The translations under genes were made by a program, and so were the position numbers. Positions 52,382-61,136 of a stretch of DNA of 64,000 nucleotides are shown piece after piece. Every line of letters begins with the position of its first letter. The stretch's first letter is position 1. The stretch is from Azospirillum oryzae (GTDB lineage Bacteria > Pseudomonadota > Alphaproteobacteria > Azospirillales > Azospirillaceae), in NCBI RefSeq assembly GCF_008364795.1, contig NZ_VTTM01000001.1, positions 806,001 to 870,000 of the forward strand. The letters are read 5' to 3'. The notes beneath the pieces are model-generated. The model made no database searches. It saw nothing but the letters and a program-made list of their open reading frames with translations, and was not told where the DNA came from.

Positions 52382-54059
52382 AGATTCTCTCCTTGAACGG
52401 GGCATGGCCGACGCGGGCGAGGGTGTCGATGAAGCGCTCGCTCTCGTCCGACCGGTTGGCGAGATAGACGTCGACGATCGCCTCGATGGCGTCCACCGCT
52501 TCAGTCTCCGTCACCGCCGGGCCGAGGATGTCGCCGATGGCAGTGGTCAGCGTCGGGTCGCCGCCCACGGTGATCTGGTAATACTCGGTGCCCTTCTTGT
52601 CGACGCCGAGGATGCCGATGGCGCCGACATGGTGATGGCCGCAGGCGTTGATGCAGCCGCTGATCTTGATGCCCAGCTCGCCGATGGTGCGCTGGCGAAC
52701 CGGATCGGCGAAGCGGGCCGAGATCGCCTGCGCCAGCGGGATCGAGCGGGCATTGGCCAGCGCGCAGTAATCCAGCCCCGGGCAGGCGATGATGTCGCCG
52801 ATCAGCCCGGCATTGGCGCTGCCGAGACCGGCGGCGTCCAGCTGCTTCCACAGATCGTACAGCTCATCCTTCTTCACATGGGCGAGGACGAGGTTCTGGA
52901 CATGGGTGACGCGCAGTTCGCCGAAGCTGTAGCGCTCGGCCAGATCGGCGACGAGGTCCATCTGGTCGCAGGTGGCGTCGCCGGGGATGCCACCGGCCGG
53001 CTTCAACGAGATGGTGGCGATGGCATAACCCGGCGCCTTGTGTTCCGCGACATTGACCGCCAGCCAGTTGGCGAAGGCCGGGTTGGACGCACGGGCGCGC
53101 TCCAGCGCTTCCGAATGGTCGGGCAGTTCCTCGAAGGGCGGCGGGGCGAAGTGCTGGCGGATCCCGTCGACGATCTCCGGGTCCAGGCGGTATTTGGGGC
53201 CGCGCAGCCGCGCGAACTCCTCCTCGACCTCCTGGGTGAACTTCTCCAGCCCCAGCTCGTGGACCAGGATCTTGATGCGCGCCTTATAGATGTTGTCGCG
53301 GCGGCCATACTGGTTGTAGACGCGCAGGATGGCTTCCAGGTAGGCGACGAAATCCTCCTGGGCCACCCATTCGCGCACCAGCTTGCCGACGAAGGGCGAG
53401 CGGCCGAGACCGCCGCCGACATAGAAGGAGAAGCCCGGCTCGCCTTTGTCGTTGCGGCGCGCCAGCAGGCCGACGTCGTGGATGCGGACCGCCGCGCGGT
53501 CGCTCTCGGCGCCGGAGATGGCGATCTTGAACTTGCGCGGCAGATAGGTGAACTCGGGGTGCATCGTCGTCCACTGCCGCAGGATCTCGGCATAGACGCG
53601 GCCGTCCACGACTTCATCCCTGGCGGCGCCGACGAACGGGTCGGTGGTGACGTTGCGCACGCAGTTGCCGCTGGTCTGCAGCGCGTGCATGTCCACCTCG
53701 GCCAGCTCATGCAGGATCGCCGGGGTGTCCTCCAGCTTGATCCAGTTGTATTGCAGGTTCTGGCGGGTGGTGAAATGGCCATAGCCGCGGTCGTACTTGC
53801 GCCCAATGGCCGACAGCTTGCGCAGCTGGGTGGCGGACATCACGCCATAGGGCACGGCGATGCGCAGCATGTAGGCGTGGAGTTGGAGATAGAGGCCGTT
53901 CATCAGCCGGATCGGCTTGAACTCCTCCTCCGTCAGCTCGCCCGACAGGCGGCGGTCGACCTGTTTGCGGAACTGCTCGACGCGCTCGGCGACGAACTGC
54001 CGGTCGATCTCGTCGTAATGATAGATGCCGGCACGGGCGCCGGGCGCGATGTGGTTCAT
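52368..54059 (-). CDS. cysI: Assimilatory sulfite/nitrite reductase hemoprotein
   Basis: A 563-residue siroheme/[4Fe-4S] enzyme reducing sulfite to sulfide. Motifs in order are YGHFTTRQNLQYNWIKLEDT, QTSGNCVRNVTTDPFVGAAR and FYVGGGLGRSPFVGKLVREW. The cluster ligands follow in ACPGLDYCALANARS and ISGCINACGHHHVGAIGIL (Cys-X5-Cys then Cys-X3-Cys). The substrate is taken as sulfite because siroheme synthase, DUF934, DUF2849 and cysHDNC surround it. The electron donor (flavoprotein or ferredoxin) is not encoded here. Confidence 0.95.
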   Translation of the reverse strand: MNHIAPGARAGIYHYDEIDRQFVAERVEQFRKQVDRRLSGELTEEEFKPIRLMNGLYLQLHAYMLRIAVPYGVMSATQLRKLSAIGRKYDRGYGHFTTRQNLQYNWIKLEDTPAILHELAEVDMHALQTSGNCVRNVTTDPFVGAARDEVVDGRVYAEILRQWTTMHPEFTYLPRKFKIAISGAESDRAAVRIHDVGLLARRNDKGEPGFSFYVGGGLGRSPFVGKLVREWVAQEDFVAYLEAILRVYNQYGRRDNIYKARIKILVHELGLEKFTQEVEEEFARLRGPKYRLDPEIVDGIRQHFAPPPFEELPDHSEALERARASNPAFANWLAVNVAEHKAPGYAIATISLKPAGGIPGDATCDQMDLVADLAERYSFGELRVTHVQNLVLAHVKKDELYDLWKQLDAAGLGSANAGLIGDIIACPGLDYCALANARSIPLAQAISARFADPVRQRTIGELGIKISGCINACGHHHVGAIGILGVDKKGTEYYQITVGGDPTLTTAIGDILGPAVTETEAVDAIEAIVDVYLANRSDESERFIDTLARVGHAPFKERIYAAD

Positions 54060-54116
54060 GTCGATAAGCCCTCAGGGCCGCCGGAACGGCCAGCGTTTAT
54101 TAAATCTGGCGTTAAC

Positions 54117-54452
54117 TCAGGCGGCCTGCTTGCCAAGAGATTGCTTGCCCAGATCCAGGCGGACGGTCGGGCCGGCGGTGCGGATGCGCTCGCGCATCGT
54201 CGCCGGGACCGGGACGCCATCCTGCTCCACCACCTCGAAGGTGTAGATGTCGACGGCGAACTGCTCGCGCTCCGCCTTCTCCTTGGCGGGGGCCAGCACG
54301 TCGTCGGCCTCGGCGCGCGGGAACAGCGCGGCCTCGGCGAAGGATTCGACCCACCGGCCGCCCTCGCCCAGAAACACGACTTCCCCGTCGCGCAGGCGGT
54401 TGGCGGTGATGGCTTTCATCGACCCTTCCTTCGATCGATCCTTGGCCGACAT
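54117..54452 (-). CDS. DUF2849 family protein
   Basis: A 111-residue protein whose core MKAITANRLRDGEVVFLGEG and WVESFAEAALFPRAEADDVL, PATMRERIRTAGPTVRLDLG define DUF2849. The family is alphaproteobacterial and found just upstream of sulfite reductase genes; role unknown. Two starts are possible: ATG at 54452 has a near-perfect aggag six bases upstream, while ATG at 54419 (MKAITANR) matches the family start and follows ggaagg. I give the longer form. Confidence 0.85.
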   Translation of the reverse strand: MSAKDRSKEGSMKAITANRLRDGEVVFLGEGGRWVESFAEAALFPRAEADDVLAPAKEKAEREQFAVDIYTFEVVEQDGVPVPATMRERIRTAGPTVRLDLGKQSLGKQAA

Positions 54453-54542
54453 CTGGCTCTCCTGGCTGGTCGTTCTCTAAAGCGGTGGTGTCTTACCCGA
54501 ACCGGTGAAGGTCCGGCAGTGAATTCGGCGGGATAGCGGCCA

Positions 54543-55100
54543 TCATGGCAGCCATCCCTCCCGGTCGATCAGTTCGCGGGTCTCGCGGGCGACATCCGAC
54601 ATCGACGCCCCCTCCGCCCGGCGACGGTTGCGAAGGTCTGCGATGGTGCGCAGACGCTCCGCCCACTCCTCCGGGAACAGCGCCTCCAGCCGCTGGCGCA
54701 GCAGGCTGGCGAGAGTCGGGCTGCGGCCGCCGGTGGAGACCGTCATCACCAGATCGCCACGCCGCACCACGGAGGGCGAGTGAAAATCACACAAGGGGAT
54801 GACGTCCTCGACATTCACCAGCACGCGACGCTGACGCGCCAGCTCCGCCAGTGCAGTCTCGGCCTCCGTCCCCAGCCCCATGACATACAGCACGCCGACC
54901 TTGTCCAAATCGGCGGCATCGGGCAAGGCGCGCACCAAACGGTCGCCGGCAAGTGCGGCGAATTCCCCATCCGGCTCCGGTGAAAAGACCTGCGGGTCCG
55001 CCCCTCCCTCACGCAGCTGGGTCAGGCGGCGCACCGCGAGCGGGCCGTTGCCGGCCAGCGCGATCACCACCCGCGCCGGGTCGAGCGCCAGCGGAATCAT
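54543..55100 (-). CDS. Siroheme synthase, precorrin-2 dehydrogenase/ferrochelatase domain (CysG N-terminal type)
   Basis: A 185-residue bifunctional enzyme that oxidises precorrin-2 to sirohydrochlorin with NAD and inserts iron, giving siroheme for the sulfite reductase encoded next door. Visible parts are VVIALAGNGPLAVRRLTQLR (NAD-binding, GNGPLAVRR in place of GGGxVAxRK), VEDVIPLCDFHSPSVVRRGD and LVMTVSTGGRSPTLASLLRQ with RLEALFPEEW. It lacks the uroporphyrinogen methylase domain of full CysG. The ATG giving MIPLALDPARVVIALAGNG is chosen. Confidence 0.92.
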   Translation of the reverse strand: MIPLALDPARVVIALAGNGPLAVRRLTQLREGGADPQVFSPEPDGEFAALAGDRLVRALPDAADLDKVGVLYVMGLGTEAETALAELARQRRVLVNVEDVIPLCDFHSPSVVRRGDLVMTVSTGGRSPTLASLLRQRLEALFPEEWAERLRTIADLRNRRRAEGASMSDVARETRELIDREGWLP

Positions 55101-55360
55101 CGCAGCCCCGCCGGATTGGACGGAATGGAGCGGCGGATCGCGCCGCCTATCAGGGTGATGCTGTGCATGGCGGTATTTAGCCCAGCCGCCACACGACAAT
55201 CAACATATTTCACACAAGCGATTGCAGCAAAGCACAAGCCTATTAAACAAGTAGAGAATGTATTTACGTTGCACGGGTTTTCCGCCGGTGATAATGTGCA
55301 AACACAAACGCATTACCTACCTCAATAGTAGATTTAACGAGCCACCGCGAAAGGCAGCCG
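55101..55360. promoter_or_regulatory. A+T-rich divergent control region between cysG-cysI and cysH-cysD-cysNC
   Basis: About 260 bases with no gene; from roughly 55175 to 55345 it is strikingly A+T-rich for this chromosome. It separates the two halves of the sulfate-assimilation regulon and so should carry both promoters and the regulator sites. One candidate for cysH is ttgcac (55269-55274) with gataat (55290-55295), spacing 15, sub-optimal. A CysB-type site could not be read with confidence. Confidence 0.45.
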
Positions 55361-56071
55361 ATGATGGACGCGGAAACACGGGTGAAGCATCTGACCGACC
55401 GCTACGGCACGCTGGAAGGCGCGTCCCTGCTGGCCGCCATGCATGAGGTGTTCGGCGGGCGGATCGCGCTGCTGTCGTCCTTCGGCGCCGAATCCGCGGT
55501 GCTTCTGGCGCTGGCCGCCGAGGCGACGCCGGATTTCCCGGTTCTGTTTGTGAATACCGGCAAGCTGTTCGGCGAGACCCTGCGCTACCGCGACCAGCTG
55601 GTGAAGCAGCTTGGTCTGCGTGACGTGCGGGAGATCGGGCCGACCGCCGACGACCTCGCCGCCGGCGACAAGGACGGCCTGCTGTTCAACCGCGACTATG
55701 ACGCCTGCTGCCATCTGCGCAAGACGGTGCCGCTGGACCGCGCGCTGGCGACCGCCGGGCTGGAGGCCTGGGTCACGGGGCGTAAGCGCTTCCAGTCGGC
55801 GACCCGCGCCGCCCTGCCCCTGTTCGAGGCGGAGGGGGGCCGCGTGAAGGTCAACCCGCTGGCCAACTGGGACAAGGACCGGCTGGAGGAAGAGTTCACC
55901 CGGCGCGACCTGCCGCGCCACCCGCTGGAGGCCGACGGGTTCCTGTCGATCGGCTGTTACACCTGCACCGAGCGAGTGGCGCCCGGTGCCGACCCGCGCT
56001 CCGGCCGTTGGGCCGGCAGCGCCAAGACCGAATGCGGCATACACACCACCATGATTGGAATCGCCCGATGA
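55361..56071 (+). CDS. cysH: Adenylyl-sulfate (APS/PAPS) reductase
   Basis: Reduces activated sulfate to sulfite. The 236-residue protein has the PP-loop-like segment ALLSSFGAESAVLLAL, LFVNTGKLFGETLRYRDQ, and the Cys pair in YDACCHLRKTVPLDRAL with a second pair in SIGCYTCTERVAPG before the catalytic KTECGIH tail. The two Cys pairs are the [4Fe-4S] ligands of the APS-reducing type found in plants and many bacteria. cysH overlaps cysD by four bases. Confidence 0.95.
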   Translation: MMDAETRVKHLTDRYGTLEGASLLAAMHEVFGGRIALLSSFGAESAVLLALAAEATPDFPVLFVNTGKLFGETLRYRDQLVKQLGLRDVREIGPTADDLAAGDKDGLLFNRDYDACCHLRKTVPLDRALATAGLEAWVTGRKRFQSATRAALPLFEAEGGRVKVNPLANWDKDRLEEEFTRRDLPRHPLEADGFLSIGCYTCTERVAPGADPRSGRWAGSAKTECGIHTTMIGIAR

Positions 56072-56865
56072 GCGCCGATCTCGACCAGCTCGAAAACCAG
56101 AGCATCTATATTCTGCGCGAGGCCTACAACCGCATCGACAAGCTGGCGATGCTCTGGTCGATCGGCAAGGACAGCAACGCTCTGCTCTGGCTCTGCCGCA
56201 AGGCGTTCTTCGGCCGCATCCCCTTCCCCGTCGTGCAGCTCGACACCGCCATGGAGCTGCCGGAGGTCTACGAGTTCCGCGACCGCATCACCAAGGAATG
56301 GGACCTCGACCTGAAGGTGGAGCAGTGCCCGCCCGAGGAGGAGATGGACCAGACCCTGCCGCCGCTGACCCGCGCCGCCGCGCGCAAGACGGAAGGTCTG
56401 AAGAACCTGCTGCGCGACCATGCCTATCAGGGCGTGATGGTCGGCATCCGCCGCGACGAGCAGGCGACCCGCGCCAAGGAGCGCGTGTTCTCGCCGCGCT
56501 CGCTGGAAGGCGACTGGGACGTGAAGGACCAGCCGGCGGAGTTCTGGGACCATTACAAGACGCGCTTCCCCGAAGGCGTCCATGTCCGCATCCATCCGCT
56601 GCTGGCCTGGACCGAGCTGGACATCTGGCGCTATTCGCAGCGCGAGGGGATTCCCATCGTCCCGCTGTACTTCGCCCGTGACGGCAAGCGCTATCGCTCG
56701 CTGGGCGAGAAGAACATCACCTTCCCGGTCGACAGCACCGCGTCGACCATCGACGAGATCATCGCCGAGCTTCAGGTGACCCGCGTGCCGGAACGCGCCG
56801 GCCGCGCGATGGACAACGAATCCGAAGACAGCTTCGAGCGCCTGCGCAGCGTGGGGTACATGTAA
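56068..56865 (+). CDS. cysD: Sulfate adenylyltransferase subunit 2
   Basis: The ATP-pyrophosphatase subunit that makes APS from sulfate and ATP. The 265-residue product has [20 protein letters not shown], the PP-loop [38 protein letters not shown] and [20 protein letters not shown]. It is about 35 residues shorter than E. coli CysD, lacking the insertion that follows IVPLYFA. It overlaps cysH by four bases and ends one base before cysNC. Confidence 0.95.
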   Translation: MSADLDQLENQSIYILREAYNRIDKLAMLWSIGKDSNALLWLCRKAFFGRIPFPVVQLDTAMELPEVYEFRDRITKEWDLDLKVEQCPPEEEMDQTLPPLTRAAARKTEGLKNLLRDHAYQGVMVGIRRDEQATRAKERVFSPRSLEGDWDVKDQPAEFWDHYKTRFPEGVHVRIHPLLAWTELDIWRYSQREGIPIVPLYFARDGKRYRSLGEKNITFPVDSTASTIDEIIAELQVTRVPERAGRAMDNESEDSFERLRSVGYM

Positions 56866-56866
56866 G

Positions 56867-58735
56867 ATGCCGCATTCTCAACTTCGCATCGTCATCGTCG
56901 GCCATGTCGACCATGGCAAGTCCACGCTGATCGGCCGCCTGCTGAACGACACCGGCAGCCTGCCCGACGGCAAGGTGGAGCAGGTCCGCGAGATGAGCCG
57001 CAAGCGCGGCATGCCGTTCGAATGGGCCTTCGTCATGGACGCGCTCCAGGCCGAGCGTGACCAGGGCATCACCATCGACACCACGCAGATCCACTTCAAG
57101 ACCAAGCAGCGCCCCTACGTCATCATCGACGCGCCGGGCCACACCGAGTTCCTGAAGAACATGGTGACCGGCGCCTCCCAGGCCGACGCCGCGCTGCTGG
57201 TGATCGACGCCGACGAGGGCGCGCTGGAACAGTCGCGCCGCCACGCCTTCCTGCTGCACCTGCTGGGCGTGCGTCAGGTCGCGGTCGTCGTCAACAAGAT
57301 GGACAAGGTCGAATTCTCCAGCCGCCGCTACGAGGTGGTCGCGCAGGAGATCAAGGACTATCTGGCCGAACTGGGGCTGCAGCCCAAGGCGGTGATCCCG
57401 GTTTCCGCCCGCAACGGCGACAACATCGTCACGCGCAGCGAGCAGTCGGACTGGTATCTGGGGCCGACGGTGATCGAGCAGTTGGACGCCTTCCGTCCGC
57501 AGCAGACCTCGCCGGACCAGCCGCTGCGCTTCCCGCTGCAGGACGTCTACAAGCCGGACGACCGCCGCATCCTGGCCGGCCGCATCGAGAGCGGACGGCT
57601 GCGCGTCGGCGATACCCTGCACTTCTCGCCGACGGGTGCCAGCGCCAAGGTGGTCAGCATCGAGGCGTGGAACCATCCCGAGGCGGTGCTGTCGGCCCAG
57701 GCCGGGCAGAGCATCGGCATCACGCTGGACAAGCGCATCTTCGCCGAACGCGGCCACATCGCCCACCATCAGGCCGATGCCCCGACGCTGGCCCACCGGC
57801 TGAGCGTGCGGCTGTTCTGGCTGGTGTCGGACCCGCTGGTGGTTGGGAAGACCTACACGCTGAAGATCGCGACGGCTGAGCACCGGGTGACGGTGGAGCA
57901 GGTGACGGCGGTCATCAATGTGGAGGATCTGTCCAGCACTCCCGGCAAGGCGGTCCGCCGCAACGAGGTGGCGGAGGTCGTCCTGCGCTCCCGCTCGCCG
58001 ATCGCGCTGGATCTGGCGTCGGACCTGCCGCGCACGGGGCGCGGCGCGCTGATCGACGGCAACGACGTGGTCGGCGGCTGCCTGGTGGTGGAGATCGAGG
58101 ACGCCGCGGCGGCCAACATCACCGAGGTGTCGCACACCGTCTCGCTGGAGGAGCGGTCCCAGGCCAACGGCCACAAGGGCGGCATCGTCTGGCTGACCGG
58201 CCTGTCGGGTGCCGGCAAGTCGACGCTGGCGATGGCGCTGGAACGCGCGCTGTTCGACCGCGGCTGGCAGACCTTCGTTCTGGACGGCGACAATGTCCGC
58301 AACGGCCTGAACGCCGGGCTGGGCTTCTCCGCCGACGACCGGGCGGAGAACATCCGCCGGGTGGCCGAGACGGCGAAGCTGTTTGCCGACGCCGGCATGG
58401 TGGTCATCGCCTCGCTGATCTCGCCGCTGAAGTCCGACCGGGCGCGGGCGCGGGTGATCGGCGGCGAGCGCTTCCACGAGGTGTATGTCGCCGCCGACCT
58501 CGCCACCTGCGAGGAGCGCGACCCCAAGGGCCTCTACAAGAAGGCGCGGGCCGGCGAGATCGCCGAGTTCACCGGCATCTCGGCTCCCTACGAGGCGCCG
58601 GACCAGCCCGAACTGGTGATCGACACCGACGCGCTGAGCCGCAGCGAGGCGCTGGCCCAGCTGCTGGACTATGTGGATGAGACCTTGGGCAAGAACAGCC
58701 TGAAGTCGGAGAAAGAGCTGACCTATGTGATCTGA
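56867..58735 (+). CDS. cysNC: Bifunctional sulfate adenylyltransferase subunit 1 / APS kinase (CysNC, NodQ type)
   Basis: A 622-residue fusion. The N-terminal GTPase (CysN) has GHVDHGKST at residues 12-20, [37 protein letters not shown] and [17 protein letters not shown]. It drives the CysD reaction. The C-terminal APS kinase starts at [14 protein letters not shown] (residue 445), followed by [19 protein letters not shown] and [20 protein letters not shown]. The same fusion occurs as NodQ in rhizobia and in Azospirillum. The kinase makes PAPS, which the APS-type CysH does not strictly need. Confidence 0.96.
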   Translation: MPHSQLRIVIVGHVDHGKSTLIGRLLNDTGSLPDGKVEQVREMSRKRGMPFEWAFVMDALQAERDQGITIDTTQIHFKTKQRPYVIIDAPGHTEFLKNMVTGASQADAALLVIDADEGALEQSRRHAFLLHLLGVRQVAVVVNKMDKVEFSSRRYEVVAQEIKDYLAELGLQPKAVIPVSARNGDNIVTRSEQSDWYLGPTVIEQLDAFRPQQTSPDQPLRFPLQDVYKPDDRRILAGRIESGRLRVGDTLHFSPTGASAKVVSIEAWNHPEAVLSAQAGQSIGITLDKRIFAERGHIAHHQADAPTLAHRLSVRLFWLVSDPLVVGKTYTLKIATAEHRVTVEQVTAVINVEDLSSTPGKAVRRNEVAEVVLRSRSPIALDLASDLPRTGRGALIDGNDVVGGCLVVEIEDAAAANITEVSHTVSLEERSQANGHKGGIVWLTGLSGAGKSTLAMALERALFDRGWQTFVLDGDNVRNGLNAGLGFSADDRAENIRRVAETAKLFADAGMVVIASLISPLKSDRARARVIGGERFHEVYVAADLATCEERDPKGLYKKARAGEIAEFTGISAPYEAPDQPELVIDTDALSRSEALAQLLDYVDETLGKNSLKSEKELTYVI

Positions 58736-58757
58736 GGTCGGCTGTAACGGCGTGAGG

Positions 58758-58794
58758 CTTCGGGCGCGGGGAAAGACCGCGCCCGAAGTGTTTT
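58758..58794. terminator. Terminator between cysNC and the convergent MFS gene
   Basis: cttcgggcgcgg pairs with ccgcgcccgaag (12 bases) around a 6-base loop; tgtttt follows on the plus strand. It lies 22 bases past cysNC and abuts the MFS stop. Confidence 0.88.
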
Positions 58795-60023
58795 CACGCC
58801 GCCTTCCGCTCCGACCGATACAGCGCCGTCACCACCAGCGCCACGGTCGCCAGCGCGAGCGGCACGAAGGAGATGCGCAGGACGGCGTCCCAACCGTAGC
58901 TCGTCAGCAGGCTGCCCGAGGCGAAGGAGCCGAAGGCCATGGTGCCGAAGACGAGGAAGTCGTTCAGCGACTGCACCCGCGTCTTCTCCTCCGGCCGGTG
59001 GCAGTCCAGCACCAGGGCGGAGGCACCGAGGAAGCCGAAGTTCCACCCCACCCCCAGCAGGATCAGGCTGATCCAGAAATGGGCGACGTCCTGCCCCGCC
59101 AACCCGACGGCGGAGGCCGCGGCGATCAGCGCCAGTCCGGCGGCGACCATCCGCCGGGAGCCGAAACGGCCGATCAGCCGTCCGGTGAAGAAGCTGGGGG
59201 CATACATGGCGATGACGTGCCATTGCAGGCCCAGATTGGCCGACTCCTGCGGCAGGCCGCACAGCCGCATCGCCAGCGGGGCGGCGGTCATCAGGAAGTT
59301 CATCAGCAGGTAGGACACCACGCCGCAAATCACCGCGGTGATGAAACGGGGCTGGCGCAGGATGGCGCCCAGCGGCCGGCCGCCGGCGACCTCCGCCGTG
59401 GTCGGCTTGGGCAGACGGACGCCCATCAGGACGAGCGCCGACAGCGCCGCGACGGCGGCCTGTGCGATGTAGGTCGCGGCGAACAGGTGGGGCGGCCACA
59501 GGTTCATGGTGTGGGTGACCAACTGCGGCCCGACCACCCCGGCGACCACGCCCCCCGCCATCACCGCCGACATGGCGCGCGGCCGGCGCTCCACCGAGGT
59601 GCAGTCGGCGGCGGCGAAGCGGAAGGAGAGCACCACGGCGGCATAGGCCCCGCCGGGGATCATCGCCGCGCAGAACAGCCAGAACGACCCGAACAGGATG
59701 GCGAGCGAGGACAGCAGCCCGACCAGCACGCCGCATCCGGTCCCCGCCAGGAAGGCGGCTCGCCGGCCGAAGCGGCGGGCGATGGCCCCGGCCGGCAGGG
59801 TGCAGACCGCCATACCGACCACGAAGATGGAGATCGGCAAGGTCGCCAGCGCCGGGCTGGGGGCCAGCGTGTTGCCGACGATGGCGCCGGTCGCATAGAC
59901 GACGATCGCGTTGGCACCGGCAAGCGCCTGGGCGATCACCAGCCGGGCAATGTTGCCAAACTCATGCGCCTGGGGGACCGCGGAGGCCGCTTCGGTCCGG
60001 GTGGTGGCTTCGGCTTGCGACAT
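58794..60023 (-). CDS. Major facilitator superfamily transporter
   Basis: A 409-residue membrane protein with 12 predicted helices. MFS landmarks: FVVGMAVCTLPAGAIARRFG with the GxxxRRxGRR loop (RRFGRRAAFLAGTG) between helices 2 and 3, and the equivalent FFTGRLIGRFGSRR in the second half. It resembles drug/metabolite exporters of the YfcJ/AraJ sort, but the substrate cannot be named. It is divergent from a MetR-like LysR gene, 119 bases apart, which probably controls it. The ATG before SQAEATTRTEAA is chosen. Confidence 0.9.
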   Translation of the reverse strand: MSQAEATTRTEAASAVPQAHEFGNIARLVIAQALAGANAIVVYATGAIVGNTLAPSPALATLPISIFVVGMAVCTLPAGAIARRFGRRAAFLAGTGCGVLVGLLSSLAILFGSFWLFCAAMIPGGAYAAVVLSFRFAAADCTSVERRPRAMSAVMAGGVVAGVVGPQLVTHTMNLWPPHLFAATYIAQAAVAALSALVLMGVRLPKPTTAEVAGGRPLGAILRQPRFITAVICGVVSYLLMNFLMTAAPLAMRLCGLPQESANLGLQWHVIAMYAPSFFTGRLIGRFGSRRMVAAGLALIAAASAVGLAGQDVAHFWISLILLGVGWNFGFLGASALVLDCHRPEEKTRVQSLNDFLVFGTMAFGSFASGSLLTSYGWDAVLRISFVPLALATVALVVTALYRSERKAA

Positions 60024-60142
60024 GGGATCCTTTGGCGATAGGGCGGCGGATGGCGGCCATGGAAGGATTGATGCAGGAGTAGCGACCCGGCAGTATGAAC
60101 GGAAATGGTTTCTCCTCATGGATTGATGACCAGGAGTCATGG

Positions 60143-61030
60143 ATGCTCGATCGCCAGATCCTCGCGATCCTGCGCGAGGTCGATAGGACGGGCAGCGTCA
60201 CCGCCGCTGCAGGCCGGTTGAACCTGAGCCAGTCTGCGCTGAGCCATACCATCCGCAAGTTCGAAGAACGCCATGGTGTCGAAATCTGGATGAAGAAGGG
60301 CCGAGGCCTGCGCTTCACCCAGGCCGGGAGCCATCTTCTGGCGCTGGCACAGCGGGTGCTTCCGCAGTTCGACCATGCGGAACGGGTGTTGGCCGACTTC
60401 GCATCGGGCCGGCGCGGCACCCTGCGCGTGGGGATGGAATGCCACCCCTGCGAACGCTGGCTGATGCGGATGACCGGCATCTATCTGGCTCGCTGGCCGG
60501 ATGTGGATTTCGACCTGCGCACTGCGTTCCGCTATGACGGAGTCGCTGCGCTGCTGGACAATGAGATCGACCTGCTGATCACCCCGGATCCGGTGAAGCA
60601 GCCGGATGTCACCTTCGCCCCGGTCTTCGATTACGAACTCGTGCTGGTCGTACATGAGGCGCATCCGCTGGCCGAGCGTGGCGCGGTGCAGCCGCGGGAC
60701 CTGCTGGATGAGGAACTGATCACCGTGCCGGTCAGCCTGGAACGGCTGGACATCTACACCCGCTTCCTGGTGCCCGCCCATTGCCGGCCGCGCCGTCACC
60801 GGACGGCGGAAACAACCGAGCTGATGCTGCAACTGGTCGCCGCCGGGCGCGGCGTCACCGTCCTGCCGGACTGGCTGGCACGGGAGGAAGGCGAAGGCCT
60901 GCCCGTGCGTACCCTGCGGCTGGGCGCCGACGGCATCGGCAAGAGCATCCATCTGGGCATCCGTCGCGGCGAGGAGGAGGTGGACTATCTCGCCGGCTTC
61001 CTCGACTTGGCGCGGGAGAGCGGACGGTAG
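60143..61030 (+). CDS. LysR-family regulator, MetR-like
   Basis: A 295-residue LysR-type regulator. The N-terminal winged helix reads VDRTGSVTAAAGRLNLSQSA and LSHTIRKFEERHGVEIWMKK. The effector domain closely follows E. coli MetR: TLRVGMECHPCERWLMRM, VFDYELVLVVHEAHPLAERG and VPVSLERLDIYTRFLVPAHC line up with MetR segments at the same places. MetR responds to homocysteine and controls methionine genes. Here no met genes adjoin; the divergent MFS gene and the nearby cys cluster are the likely targets. aggag six bases ahead fixes this ATG over an upstream in-frame one. Confidence 0.92.
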   Translation: MLDRQILAILREVDRTGSVTAAAGRLNLSQSALSHTIRKFEERHGVEIWMKKGRGLRFTQAGSHLLALAQRVLPQFDHAERVLADFASGRRGTLRVGMECHPCERWLMRMTGIYLARWPDVDFDLRTAFRYDGVAALLDNEIDLLITPDPVKQPDVTFAPVFDYELVLVVHEAHPLAERGAVQPRDLLDEELITVPVSLERLDIYTRFLVPAHCRPRRHRTAETTELMLQLVAAGRGVTVLPDWLAREEGEGLPVRTLRLGADGIGKSIHLGIRRGEEEVDYLAGFLDLARESGR

Positions 61031-61136
61031 CGGGACCGTCGTGGCGATCAGGACTCTGTCGCGGCGCACATCCTGTGGCATAAGGGGCCGCCTACACGCC
61101 CCCAAGCACCATGCCTCCAAGGACCCTTGTCGCCCC

